The notes: generated by a model not told the origin, from the letters alone. A stretch of DNA of 64,000 nucleotides from Coprinellus micaceus (GCA_951394405.1 OX596338.1:3100001-3164000); one strand, 5' to 3'; positions 44,685-58,679 are shown, counted from the first letter of the stretch. Translations and numbers: made by a program.

Positions 44685-47600
44685 TTAGTCTGTGTGCAAA
44701 GCTGAAATCACAAGGCCAATTGAAGGTGAGCTCCTGCTGCTGTATCTGGAGTTTCAAGGGTACTCACAAGCCTTGAAATTACATATGCCACGCTTCAGGT
44801 AGTAACAATCCTTGCCCCTGGAGCATTTGTGGCCGTAGATGCAATCGTCACCGAAGGGGCAGACTGTGCCTGATAGGGTGTCGCTGCTTAAAAGCCAATA
44901 CTAGTAGCGTCAAGTGGCATGGCACTCACCGTTGCGAATGGATTTGCAAGCAGTCTCCTTTGCCTTCTCTGCGATCTCATCGTAGTGCCTGTCTTCGAGG
45001 TCCCAATCGTGGCCCCAATTGCACTCAAGGGCGCCATATTTACAGCTATCGCTTAAGTAGTGCAGCGTGCACGGAGGACGATCATCTGTCGAAAGGGTGT
45101 GTTACTATGCGCTAATCCGAGTGACATGATATGTGGCGAGTGGTAAGACGCACGCTTTGATAATGGCTGGGTTAACAAAATGCCAGAATGTATCAGCCTA
45201 AGTACAGAGTATAAGGTGACCAGTTTCACTGACTAGATTGGGAGTAGGCCTTCGGAGTCCAAGTGTAGAAGCCGCCGGAGTAGTCTGAGGGGCCGACAAC
45301 GGAAGGTCATCCGAGTTCCCGGTCCGGACAGAGCTGGATATCTGGTTCGCGTTGTGTGACAAATTGGGCCTTCTTTGACCAGGTATCCGGGCTACGCTGG
45401 AGTAACTCATGTTAGGATTCAGACGGGAGCCTTTTCGGGAGATTAGCTACTGCATAGGTGTGTTACAAGTGTATAGCTTACCTCCATGGAGAGACTGATT
45501 GAGGGTTGTGTTGAATCTCTGCGGGCTAAACGGGTAGAACGCATTACTGGCCTGCTGGGACATGACGGTCTGCACAAATGGGTGCAGGGATTCTTCTCGT
45601 TGGGACATCTCGGCATGATACGCCAAGTTGTATTCTGCGTATGCCAGGAATGGGTGGGAGCGCCGATACTGCACTAAATCGATGTCTTTGATGTCTTCTC
45701 TTCCGTGGAGAGCTCGAAGTCCTTCGAAGTGACTCTTTAGATGTATTGCACAGGACATCGCCAATTTGGTGTGCGGCTTAGAGAGGCCGTTAAGCATCAA
45801 TTGCCCGATGTATTTCTGCGTACTTTCGTCTGAAGGCGCAGGGTAAGTGGTGGGCAGTCCGGATAACTGAATGGAAGACGTACGAACGAATCGAAGTCTT
45901 CGATAAGAATTACCATTCTCAGATCGAGCTTCTTCTGGTACTACAAACCCTCGACACATGGACAGGACTAGTGGCAGTGGGCTCATGTCGTCCTTTTCGA
46001 TCGGTCCTTTTCGTTGAGAGACGGCGACCTCGTATAGGATATCATCTGCTGTCGGGAACTCGCAAGCGATATCCAGCCCTGCATCCGACGTGGACAAACG
46101 AAGTTGGCGAGCATGCAGCATCCACAGGAAGACGCGGTGCGCAGTGTCGACATCGCTCTCTGGCTGGTCGTCGATCCGTTTCAGCGTGATGCGGTGCATC
46201 TCGTCGACACCTGCAGTCAGGTCATCCAGAACCCGAAAAATGCTGTTCGGGTTATTGCAGGTATCGCTTTTTAATATTGATTCCATGTATATTTTCGCCA
46301 CGAGGAATCTAGATTCAAATATCATCAGGTTCAGATGATAAGAAATGAGCGCTGAGCCCCCAAGAATTTTGAACCCTACATTCCCTGTGACATTTCCTGT
46401 ACTCGATCCTGGAGTCTTTTTAGCAAGCCAGGTCCCCTTAAAATCGTCCGGAGCCGCGAGTTCTTCTTGATTTGTCCGGCTACGAACGCTGCCACATCTT
46501 CGGGGAGGGCTTCAATACGAGTCTGACTGGCGCCAGGGGTTTGGTCAGCAAACATCTCCAGCTCCGAGTCGCGAGAGAAGATGAGTAAGTTGACGCCTAG
46601 GGGGAGTAGCAGCTCCAATAAGTCGTCCTTCACGTTGCTGCTTGCTTCGTCAAACCCGTCGATAACCACAAAGACTTTGGAAAACAAACCCACGACGCGG
46701 CGCAGAAGATTAGCAATATCAGGGTCAGGGAGTTCTAACCCTTCTCTCTCCATCGGGATTATAGCATCGTGGATGGGCCGCACAACGGCAAATGCTTTCT
46801 CGTGCGAGGCAACCATTTGGCTCAAGAAAGCCACGAGCACCTCCACGGCACTGTGAGGGTTGTCATATCGGAGGAACGCATAGCAAATGGCAACGTCGTA
46901 GTGGTTTTTGAACTGTTTCTTCAGGTGTTCGACGACGGCGCCGCTTTACAAATGGAAGTTAAGAGCCGAATACGTCAGCGAGTTATGATCAGACGTACGC
47001 TATGACTGTTTTGCCAGACCCCACTGTCGAGAGCCGGGCTTGAGAAGAACGCTGGAAGTACTAGGGGAAGCCACGCACGAGGTCCCACAGCCCACAGCAC
47101 CGAGTCATCTCCTTCTATGTACTGAGCAAATTTGGGGGACTGAACAAACCAGGCGCCAGTATTCGTCATGCGCTGCGATAGCGCGATTTCGTACATGCCT
47201 TCATAGTTGGGGGCACCTAGCCACTTCAGTACAAGCTCTCGTGTGCCTGTAGAGGTGTCAGCGAACCAACCTACAAGGCAGGTGGACACATCAAGAACTC
47301 ACTATGCGGGACCTCCAGGGCGTCCTCTGACCTCGAGTCCTCTGAACGACGTTCGGTGTAATAGTTGTAGTGAACATTGTGCACGTTTGTTGTCGTATCT
47401 CCCGTCGTGTACGAATCTCTCCCTGAGGACACAGCACTCAGAGTTTCGATTGTGGGTTGTGATTGAGGCAGAAGGTGTACATTGCTCTGGCGGGAAGTCC
47501 GAAGCTCACCCGCTTCATCATCGGCTGAGTCCGCTTGACCAGTATCGGTGGTCAGGACTCTTAGCTGAGAGGGGGGAGACGTAGCTTGCACGATGGGTGA

Positions 47601-47779
47601 GATTCTTATCATGATGTTGGTGAAGGACATTCACCCGAGGAGTTCGATATGGCGCTCGAGCCGGGCTCGTTCTGGTGAATGCTTTTGACGCTCGAGGCGC
47701 TTGCAGACCGGCTATGTTTCTCTTCAACCTTGGCCTTCTTGCGCTTTTCAGATCGAAATTGGCCTAGAAACCCTGACAT
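44685..47779 (-). CDS. NACHT (NLR-type) NTPase with C-terminal CCCH zinc fingers
   Basis: Predicted 828 residues in ten exons: 47635-47779, 47303-47584, 47079-47246, 46999-47023, 46380-46943, 45482-46308, 45230-45430, 44930-45085, 44768-44869 and 44685-44701. Phase is kept at every junction. Residues 1-140 are disordered and include NVHNVHYNYY. A pre-NACHT block follows (STRELVLKWLGAPNYEGM, NTGAWFVQSPKFAQYI). Walker A is GPLGSGKT at about 197-204 and Walker B is VFVVIDGFDEA at about 297-307. A helical/winged-helix region reaches to about 660. The tail carries CCCH finger 1 (Cys743, Cys752, Cys759, His763), finger 2 (Cys784, Cys793, Cys799, His803) and a degenerate third (Cys805, Cys811, Cys819, His826). 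NACHT NTPases act as non-self or stress switches; CCCH fingers commonly bind RNA. The function of the combination is unknown. The alternative is two genes meeting at 45410/45447. Confidence 0.72.
45431..45481 (-). other. 51-nt intron joining NACHT and zinc-finger parts
   Basis: The donor is G|GTAAGC at 45481 and the acceptor AAAAG at 45431, with CTAAT about 17 nt before the acceptor as a good branch site. Removing it joins ...LNQSLHG to SRLNPNMSYSS in frame. Read without splicing, the upstream frame stops at 45447 and the downstream ATG is at 45410, leaving 36 bp for a terminator plus promoter. Confidence 0.7.
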
Positions 47780-48508
47780 GGCTGTATCAAGTCAAGCTCC
47801 GAGCTCTGGTTCCAACATAGAGTCACACTGTGACGCCACACCCTGCCAAGTGCCACTGCCAGTGCCACACCGACATCGATTGAGTCTGGTGACCGTGGAA
47901 AACAGTTAAGCGCCCAACAGAGTTGCCAGTGACTCTTCCGATGCCCTTGAAGCCTCGAGTTCTTCCTGACCTGCCCGGTTATATACGTCGCAGTGCCCTC
48001 GGTGCGAGCCTGAACGGAAACCTTGGTGGGTTATAACTTATGGTGTGTGGTGGGCGAACATCTCAAGGGGACGAGACAGGATGAACAGAACTAACATAGA
48101 AACCAGCGACATGCCATGACTGACCTGCCTGAGCACGCTCACAAAGGGTCTCGAGGTAAGGTTGTCAACATATGTGTACCGCTCAAACGGCTTCTCTCAC
48201 AGCTTTCAGGCCACCGTCAGAGAGCGCACAGAGGAGGGTGTAGTACTGCTGACGCACAACATTGCCCAGATTAGTCTACGTCTTTCCGAATCAGGTTACA
48301 GTGCGTCCATAGGGCCACGAGTGTAAGGGAGCCACTGCGTAGCTTAGTATGTGTTGGAAGACTGATCAGTTTACCCGATCGTATAAAAAGGACCCGGGTT
48401 CAAACGTTCAAATGGAAGTGTGATGTTTTCATTTCCCTTCGTTCACATCCGACTCGATCAGTCACAACTTTTCGGCATCTGCATCTCGAGGCCCTAGACG
48501 ACGGCAAT
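47780..48508. promoter_or_regulatory. Divergent region, NACHT gene and pirin 2
   Basis: 729 bp separate the two start codons. It contains the pirin 2 TATA box at 48382-48389. No protein-like frame or RNA gene is seen. Confidence 0.5.
48382..48389 (+). promoter_or_regulatory. TATA box of pirin 2
   Basis: TATAAAAA lies 120 bp upstream of the pirin 2 ATG at 48509. It is the same octamer as upstream of pirin 1, at a similar distance (160 bp). Confidence 0.6.
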
Positions 48509-49880
48509 ATGGACGATGCTAGAGTCTCAAGAACTGTCGTCAAGTCTGTGTACGCCTCCGAGCAGCCAGAAGTGCGCATGTTCCCCTCGCCTTTCACGCA
48601 CACTCATTCACCAGGCAGATACACGATGTAGGGTGTGGGCGCCCGAGTGCGTCGTAGTTTGGGAAGCACATCACTGCCCAACATAACGCCATTTCTGCTG
48701 TTGGATTACTTCGAGGGCACAGAAGGAGCGGTATGTGCGCCTTGGGCCTTCTCCCCGGAAACCTTTCTTAAATGCTTGCAGGGGTTTCCCGACCACCCGC
48801 ATCGTGGACAGGCTACGGTAACATATATGCTCCAAGGGTAGGGCGTCTTCGGACCTCATCTTGCAGAGTGGCATATTGACGCGAGTTGTAGCTCAAGTCA
48901 GCACGAAGACTCTGCAGGCCGCAAGGGCGTCATCGTCGAGGGAGGTGTTCAGTGGATGTGTGCAGGCAGAGGCATCATCCATAGCGAAATACCAGTGACC
49001 GGTCCTGATGTCCCGCAGCCTAAAGCCCTTCAGCTTTGGATCGATTTGCCCAAGCAGCACAAAATGGCGGTATGTCCATTAAACGCCCAGGACCTGAAGG
49101 CGTCTATCTGAACCCCTTGTGTATCAGAAACCGTCGTATCAGGAACTCAGTCCTCAGAGGTGAGCCTCGTGTCATACCCGCCGGTTAGGTGTACCCAACC
49201 AACTGATCAAATGGCGATTCACAGAATCCCCGTCGCATATCCCGAAGGCCCTGACGGTCATGTCTCGATCAAAGTCATCAGTGGCAAAAGCCATGGTGTC
49301 GAATCGCCCGTTCATCCTTTGGGCGGATGTTGGTACTTCCATGTCGGATTCACCGGGAAGTCCACCGTTTTCCAAGGCATTCGTGGGTCCTCCGTTGCAT
49401 CTTGGTGAGGCCACCACTGAGAGTTTTTCTAGCCGCTGGATGGACGGCGTTCGCCTACCTCTTGAAGGGAACGATCTCCGTCGGGGAAAGCCCCAAAGTG
49501 TATGAGCCCCACCACGCAGTCGTCCTTTCGAGCGAGCCGCAGCAGAACGGGGTTTCGATAAAGGCTCTCCAGAACGAAACCGAGTTTGTTCTCGTGAGTA
49601 TCGCTGAGGAATATCTCTACCGATCTGACTACTGAAATTTCTGGGCTTCAGATCGCTGGAGAGCCCTTGAACCAACCCATCGTCCAGCAAGGACCATTCG
49701 TCATGACAAGCAAAGAGGCGATTCAGAAAACCCTTCTCGATTGTAAGTATCCCGGTGGAATCCCATGGCCTCGCTTGCTGATCGAGGATCTCACGGTGCC
49801 TAGATCAATTGAGGAAGAATGGCTTCGAGAAAGCTGGTGTCTGGAAGAGCAAGATCGGCGAGAGTCTCCACAGGAGGTAG
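48509..49880 (+). CDS. Pirin, copy 2
   Basis: Pirin-family cupin of 304 residues in nine exons: 48509-48571, 48632-48730, 48782-48837, 48892-49069, 49128-49159, 49225-49382, 49433-49593, 49652-49742 and 49804-49880. The metal ligands are intact: GFPDHPHRGQ (two His) and WMCAGRGIIHSEI (His, Glu). The exon lengths 63, 99, 32, 161 and 91 match pirin 1 exactly. The 56+178-nt pair equals pirin 1's single 234-nt exon, so copy 2 has one extra intron or copy 1 lost one. The C-terminus is slightly longer (GESLHRR). Function is as uncertain as for copy 1: iron-binding cupin, possible redox regulator or quercetinase-like enzyme. Its neighbour Nsa1 is convergent, 106 bp away. Confidence 0.92.
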
Positions 49881-49986
49881 TTTTGGGGTAAAAGGAGTGC
49901 TAGAACAAGGCGAGCGAACACATGGTGGTCTCAGTGTATTGCCTATTTGCGAATTAGATCCCGGGTGCCTTGAAGGTGTTTCGCCG

Positions 49987-51487
49987 TCAAGATTTCGTGT
50001 TCCGTCGCTTTTGTTTCCGCTTGTCTTCCGGTTCCTCGTCCTCGCTAACCTCCTCCATAACCTCCCACACGTCTTCCTCATCTCCATCTTCTCGGTCTTC
50101 AGCTTCCGCGGAGTCAGGAGACTTCGGTGATAGATTATTGCCGTCCCACGCGATGCAAGTGGGAATGCAATTGGCGTATGTCTTACTAGAGACGGTGCCC
50201 TTCTTGTCCATGCGACTCCCCGCTTTGCTCGGAGGAGGGACAGCGTCGTGGGTACGAACGTATCGGTCAAGTGACGTCGTAGCCAACGTCGAAGATGATA
50301 CGGATATCGACGTAACGGCTCCAGAGATCCCTGCGAAGACAAAATCTGGATAAGCGCCCGAGATGGATCTCGCGATGCACTCCTCGTACCTGGGTATCCA
50401 TATAGAATCTGGCCATTACGCAAGTCCAGAGAATAAAAGTTGGTTCCATAATCGCTCACAAAGAGCTCACTGTAAAACGCGGGTTTAGCTGACTTGCGTG
50501 GATTGGCAAGGTGAGAGCGGACTTTTCGTTAAGGCCAGGGTGCAGGGTTCTGATACCTCCAACTTTGCCCACTTTCCAATCCGCGACGGGCCTTCGAGCT
50601 GCGCGGGTATCGTACCGCCTGACGTCGTTTAGGAGGGTTCCAGCAACGAGGTTGTGACCAGAGCCTGAGCTTGGCAAGAAGGATACGGAGGTTATCCGAA
50701 CGGGAGGGCGGAGACTCAGGCCATCGTTTGGGAGCTAAGAGAACAGGACGTTCAAATGTGTAGACCACTTGAAAGCAAGGGGACCCACATTCTTTGCCCT
50801 CCAAATCTCTCCAGGGAATAGAGTTTCGGCTCTTCCCCTCTTCTTTCCTGTGGTCGCACTCGCTTCGGTTGGTGGAGGGGTTTGGAACGCTTGTTCCGTA
50901 TCCCAGACTGATACCTCGACCTCTTCGCCACCATAAGTGAAGTTCTTCCCATCTGAGGACAATTTCCAATCGCGAAGGCGGGTGGGGAGGAACCCCTTAT
51001 CTTCTTGGGCGACAGATGATGATTCGAGCGAGAATGCCGCCCTTCTCAACGCGCCGTTCGATGTGCAGGATATCACTGCACTTTTGAAAGGTTAAAAGAT
51101 CCTGGATACATTCTCAGCGGACATACCTTGATGAAAGGGCCAGCCCCACGAATTGGTTGTCCTTCAAGCGCTTCTCAGTCCATTGACAAACGGTTTGAAG
51201 TTCGTCGTCTTCAGACAGTTCACGCAAGGTCACAGCTCCATTGGAAGATGTGGTAGCTAGCTATACTTACTCACGTTCAATTTCGGAACGCCAGCAAAGA
51301 GGATAGTACATACTAGTGTACTGTCTGGCCGTTCACTGGGGCATGCAGCAATCTTTTGAATCGCAACTCTGTCCTCTCCAGCTGAATACGAATATACGCT
51401 TTTGATTGTGGCCTTTTCCGCAGCTTCAGGCTGAAATCGCAATACCTTGATGTTTCCGAGGTCGTCTCCAAAAACGAAGCGACTCAT
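49987..51487 (-). CDS. Ribosome biogenesis protein Nsa1/WDR74
   Basis: WD40-type beta-propeller protein, start ATG at 51487 (MSRFVFGDDLGNIKVLRFQPE), stop at 49987-49989. Diagnostic blocks are LVAGTLLNDVRRYDTRAARRP, KVGGIRTLHPG, ELFVSDYGTNFYSLDLRNGQ, LYGYPG, and ATTSLDRYVRTHDAVPPPSK. After the propeller comes a Ser/Asp/Glu-rich acidic stretch and a basic tail (DKRKQKRRNTKS) likely to hold the nucleolar targeting signal. Nsa1 is a pre-60S assembly factor released by the AAA ATPase Rix7 (NVL2 with WDR74 in animals). It is divergent from Rmd5, with 152 bp between the starts. Internal exon borders around 50700-51260 were not fully resolved; length is about 430 residues. Confidence 0.85.
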
Positions 51488-51639
51488 GGTGGTAGAGTTA
51501 TGAGGACGGTGTCAAAATTTGTTCATCGAGACAAGCGCTGGGCGGAGCCTTTGCGCCCGAGTCCCACGCCCCGTGCCGGATGCTGTCGCGATCGTGTGCC
51601 CAGACCAAGCGCTCAAGCTCAAGTCTCTCCGCAACCACC
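51488..51639. promoter_or_regulatory. Shared divergent promoter, Nsa1 and Rmd5 genes
   Basis: 152 bp separate the two start codons, the shortest divergent spacing in the window besides 4195-4350. No TATA box is seen, consistent with housekeeping promoters. Confidence 0.55.
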
Positions 51640-53057
51640 ATGCAAGCCCCGCTGAAGGAGCTCGACAAACTGGAGTCGCTTACATCTGGGAAGGCCAAGG
51701 GTCCGTCAATACAGGCCTCGCTTGATTCGCTTTTGAACAGACTGAAGGAAACGAAGGATGCTATCGCGGCAAGTGGGACGGTGGACCCAGCTCGGATACA
51801 AGCCATGTCGCAAGCAGTGGACGGGAGGAAGAAGGACGTAGAGGATAGGCAGAAGGAAGTGTACTCGAGCATGTCGAGGTTTGGGAAGGCATGGGATAAG
51901 GTGAGTACTCATTATTTCTCGGATGACTCGGTATTCATTCCTGCATAGAAATTCCCTACGAGTTTGCCGACCTACTCAGACCTGTTCACTTCTGCTACCG
52001 CTACTGCGGCCCTGGAGAGGACCGTTGCTTTGCATATGCTTCGTACGGGGCAATTTGAGACTGCCCAGACATTCCTCGATGTATGGATTTCCTCGCTTCC
52101 ACAGACCGATATTCCTAACTGGTCTGCAGGAGTCTGGTGTGCAGATCCCACCAAAGCTCAGAACTCAAATCGTAGAGCTGCACGAGATCCTGAAGGGTTT
52201 ACGGTCACAGAATGTTAGCCTCGCCCTTGAGTGAGTACACGCCAATTCCCCGCTGTGATTAAGCACTAACCTCCCGTTCAGCTGGGCAAACCGGCACAAG
52301 ACCTTCCTCCAATCCCGCGGCTCACCACTCGAATTCTACCTCCATCGCTCCCAATACATCCGCCTTCTCCTTTCAAACCACCCCCCAGACACAACTGGAG
52401 CTATCGCCTACGCCAACAAGTACCTGAGGCCATTCCATGACGATCACGAAGTCGAGTTCAGACGTCTGATGGCCTGTATCGTCTATCTCCCTCTCTCGAA
52501 GCTGCAGAACTCTCCCTACGCAGACTTGGCTCAGCCTCAGTTGCACTTCGACTTGGAGGCCCTGTTCGCGAAGGAGTATTGTGCTACTCTGGGTATGAGC
52601 AGGCAGGTGCCGCTTCGGGTGGTCGGAGATATTGGTGGAGGGGGCGCACTTGCTAGGATTGAGAAGGGGAAGAAGGTTTTGAAGAATCAGAACCGGACAG
52701 AGTGGACGAAGTTGGATGAGTTGCCTGTGAGTTTCTCATCTGGATATCAAGGTGGATTGGGGTGACTGACTGGACGATTCAGATTGAATTGCCACTTCCA
52801 CCAGAGAATCGCTACCACTCAATCTTTGCCTGTCTAGTCTCTAAAGAACAATCGACCGAACACAACCCTCCAATGATGCTGGAATGCGGACATGTCATCT
52901 CAAAGGACAGTCTTTCCAAGCTGATTCGGAATGCGGGGTACGTGTGTTCGTATATCACACCGAGCTATGCTTACAAACCTTTCTGTGTAGGAGAGCCAAG
53001 TGCCCATATTGCCCTCGCGAGACGGTGCATGGAGCCGGCCTAAGGTTGCACTTCTAA
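51640..53057 (+). CDS. Gid2/Rmd5-type RING E3 ubiquitin ligase subunit
   Basis: Predicted 386 residues in six exons: 51640-51900, 51949-52080, 52130-52230, 52282-52726, 52783-52937 and 52991-53057. Order of parts: N-terminal coiled coil ([11 protein letters not shown] ... [19 protein letters not shown]), a LisH-like helix ([19 protein letters not shown]), CTLH/CRA ([31 protein letters not shown]), and a degenerate C-terminal RING ([29 protein letters not shown], then [10 protein letters not shown]). With Gid9/MAEA it forms the catalytic heart of the GID/CTLH complex, which in yeast degrades gluconeogenic enzymes when glucose returns. Several usual zinc ligands of a full RING are missing, as is normal for Rmd5. 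Confidence 0.92.
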
Positions 53058-53370
53058 AGGCTCGATAGGGATGGTGCGGACTCTCATATTAATCGCATTT
53101 TCTGGATATCACTGTAACAATAGCCTGTACCAACAACCCCTGTATCGATACTGTAGTAATAATAGGAATACGGACTCCAACTTCCTCCAGGACTGCCATG
53201 TTCAAGCGCCGACGAAGGTCGCCACCATACATAGCGCCCAACAATTACATAAAGCCAATTTAAACTCTTCACGGAAACCTTCACCTCTCACTTTCCAAAC
53301 ACGGTCTTCATTCATCTCCGCTATCTCTGCAGGGTCCTTGGGACGTTCGTTTTATCTATAGCGGGGCACA
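53058..53370. other. Tandem gap before the TBC gene
   Basis: 313 bp of AT-richer sequence; the Rmd5 3' end and the TBC promoter. No gene is seen. Confidence 0.5.
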
Positions 53371-56089
53371 ATGACCAGTAACGGCGACCACGCAGCAGAA
53401 TCGTTACTGAGGTAAAGCTCTCATCAACAGGGAACAGACGTCATGGGTGTTCTAACCAGATGGCCCCCATGGTACCCCACACATCATCAGCAACACATAT
53501 CGACACTTCTTCTCCTCAGGACAGACGCTCTCGCAACTGAAGAACGCGGTACTCTCAGATCGGCTATTTCCCAAAGGATCTGAAGTCGGTGGGGGCTTGG
53601 TAGCAGGCAGAAGTCTAGCATGGAAGGTTCTCGGTTGGGTCCAGACATACGCTCTTCGCATCGCTGGGCTAACCATTGCTTTCTTTTCTTTTCTTTATGT
53701 GTGGCCGATACCCTTGACGACAAAAGCTGTTCCTGACGAAAGGCGAACCGCTGCAAGCAAACCTTCCACCACGGGCGGCGACGTTACTCGAGCAGCTTGC
53801 GGATTCGAGGGCCAAATATGAGAGGTTGTTGGTGGAGAGGACAAAGGCCCCCGATGATATGGGGGAGGGGGCGGCTGCGCCGCAACAGTTGTCGGGGACG
53901 ATCCGAAAGGTGACTCTGAATAACCCTTTGAGTCTGCATAACGAGGTACGCTTTACCGCCGAATCGAATGTCTGTGTACTCAGCGGATCGGTGTAGAATC
54001 CATGGCATGAGTGGTTTGCTGCGCTTGAACTCAAGAATACGATACTGCAGGACGTGGAGAGAACGTGAGATGGTCCCCTCGCATTTCTCTTTGACGTTTT
54101 CTAACTTTGAATAGGTTTCCTGATATCACCTTCTTCCGAGAGGATAATGTGCAGGACGAGTTGACCAACATTCTCCTGATATACTCTCTCACCCACCCTT
54201 CCATCGGCTACAGGCAAGGTACGCTCAAACTCCCTTCGTACCAACAAATAGCTAACAAAACTACAGGAATGCACGAACTCCTGGCACCACTCTACCACGC
54301 TGTCTACTTCGACTCTGTTGCCGAAGGATCGACGACAGTCGAGCATGAGCTACAGCAGCTATGCGCAAGGAAATACGTCGGTGCCGACTCGTGGGCACTC
54401 TTCGACTCTGTCATGCAGGGTGTATCGACGTGGTACGAGTGGCGAGAGCCCGACCCAAGGACGGCAGGGCGACGTCAAGCATCGCTGAGTGGACATGTCC
54501 ACCTTGTCATCCCAGAAGGGCAGAACGGTATACAGCCGTATATTGCGCCAATTGTGAAGGCGTGTAACAAGATTCAGAACGAGATGCTGAAGAAGTGTGA
54601 TCCTGCGTTGTGGAAGTCGATGCAGAACGCGGGGATTGAACCGCAGATCTATGGAATGTGAGTAGTATAAGTCCCCCGTATGTCCGAGTCCATTTGCTCA
54701 TCCAAATTCATTCGCAGTCGCTGGCTACGAATGCTCTTCACTCGCGAGTTCCCGATGCCGGACTCTATGAAACTCTGGGACGGGCTCTTCGCGTGCGACC
54801 CAACGCTCGATCTTGCGTTATGGATCTGCGTTGCGATGCTAATACGCGTTAGAAACCAACGTAAGTACTCTACGCGACTCTCCCTATGTTACTTGTAATC
54901 TAACACAGTTACAACAACCAGTGATACCCGCGGACTACAACGGTCAGTTGACTACGCTCCTGAGGTACCCAGCGCCCCCAGAACGTCTGTCCACTGCGAC
55001 AGTCCACCACGCGTGCCTCCTCCTCCAACAGGGCTTGTTTCTGCAGATGGCGCCGAACCCTGCGTCTAGCGCGACGGTGGCGATGGAGAATCGGACAGCG
55101 TTCAACACCCCGATCGAAGTGCCGGAGCCTTCACCCGTATCGTCCCAGCGTCGGCCCCAGATGCCTAGGCAGGGTCAGTCAGGGTTTTTGCAGAGAAGCA
55201 CGAATGGGGAGGGGTCGAGTATGGGGCATACGAGACAGTCGTCGTCGCCTTCCATTGGCATACCGGAAATGCTGGCGAGGGGGTTAATAGAGAGAGGAGA
55301 GAGTCTCGGGATAAACAAGACTTTGTATAGCGCGGTCGCCGAGCTGAAGGTACGGACAGTGTCTCCCTCTGTTATAATAGTTGCTGATTGCTTTGACAGA
55401 GGAACATACCTGATATCGCAGGGACGTTGTTGAGAACGCCCACTTCGAGCGAAACCTCGTTCCAACTGGAGGGTGAGCCTATACAAGAGAGACCACCCTG
55501 GGAGGCGAGATCGCGCTTCGAAATTGAAGGGGAAGTTGCTGGTCTAAAAAGGAGGGATAAGCGACTAGGTGACGCACTAGGGTGGATCGTCGATGCTTTG
55601 TTGCAAGACGAGGGCAGCGTGGAGGACATCGAACGGTTAAAGCGGAAGCGGAGGGAGGCCGTCGAGTCGCTGTCGTACATCAGGGATGTGCTGATCAGCG
55701 ACGCGATGGACTTGGAGGACGAGCGCTTAATTGGGGAGGAAGAAGCGCTCAAGAGGAAGAGCGAGGCAAAGAAACGCGCTGAAGAGCTCAAGCCGCCACC
55801 TGTGGCGCCTGTCGCTGCGCCGCGTCCCGTGTCGACAATCGACTCGCGGATGAGGCAGGTGACAGAGCGAGCGTTTGCGCGATCTCCTCCGAGAGCCTCG
55901 CCTCTGACGACATCGAGTGAAGTGAAGCAGTCGGCGCCGTGGAATTACACCCGCTCCAGCTTCTCGACGCCGACAGCAGCGGTTCCGCCAGCGTCCTTGC
56001 CTCGAAGGCCACCACCGACGTCGACCGGGCCCAACCGCAAGACGGGGGGAGTGTCGTCGCTGCAGTCAGACCCCCTGGGCGCACTATAG
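53371..56089 (+). CDS. TBC-domain RabGAP (TBC1D5-like)
   Basis: Multi-exon gene of roughly 750 residues, ATG at 53371 (MTSNGDHAAESLL) and TAG at 56087-56089. The TBC domain carries ILQDVERTFPDITFFREDN, ILLIYSLTHPSIGYRQGMHELLAPLY (the YxQG glutamine-finger block), then GIEPQIYGIRWLRMLFTREFP and LWDGLFACDPTLDLALW. The arginine-finger IxxDxxR is present here in the form LQDVERT. A Ser/Pro-rich linker, a charged coiled-coil region (ERLKRKRREAVESLSY ... EEALKRKSEAKKRAEELK) and a disordered tail follow. Such proteins inactivate Rab GTPases; TBC1D5 acts on Rab7 with retromer. The first intron (53413 to about 53490) is chosen to keep phase into the conserved FFSSGQTLSQLKNAVL; this border is uncertain. 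Confidence 0.85.
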
Positions 56090-56272
56090 GAATATTATCA
56101 TTGGATATTTAGGTACACATGCAATAGAGAGTAGCCGGAATGCCGGCGGGGAGGAGGACCGGGAGAGTGTTCCCACGAAATCACGAGCATATGATTGGCC
56201 GGAATGTGTCGTTGGCGATCGGAGCTTCGCTGCTCGAACGGTTGTATCCCTTTTTTCCTGTCTACCACCGCC

Positions 56273-58679
<2,407 letters not shown>

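Noticed and set aside
45198..45410. Separate small gene starting at the ATG at 45410
   Set aside because: Only 36 bp from the preceding stop, with an in-frame 51-nt intron joining the two parts; treated as one gene with the NACHT NTPase, though the two-gene reading is not excluded.
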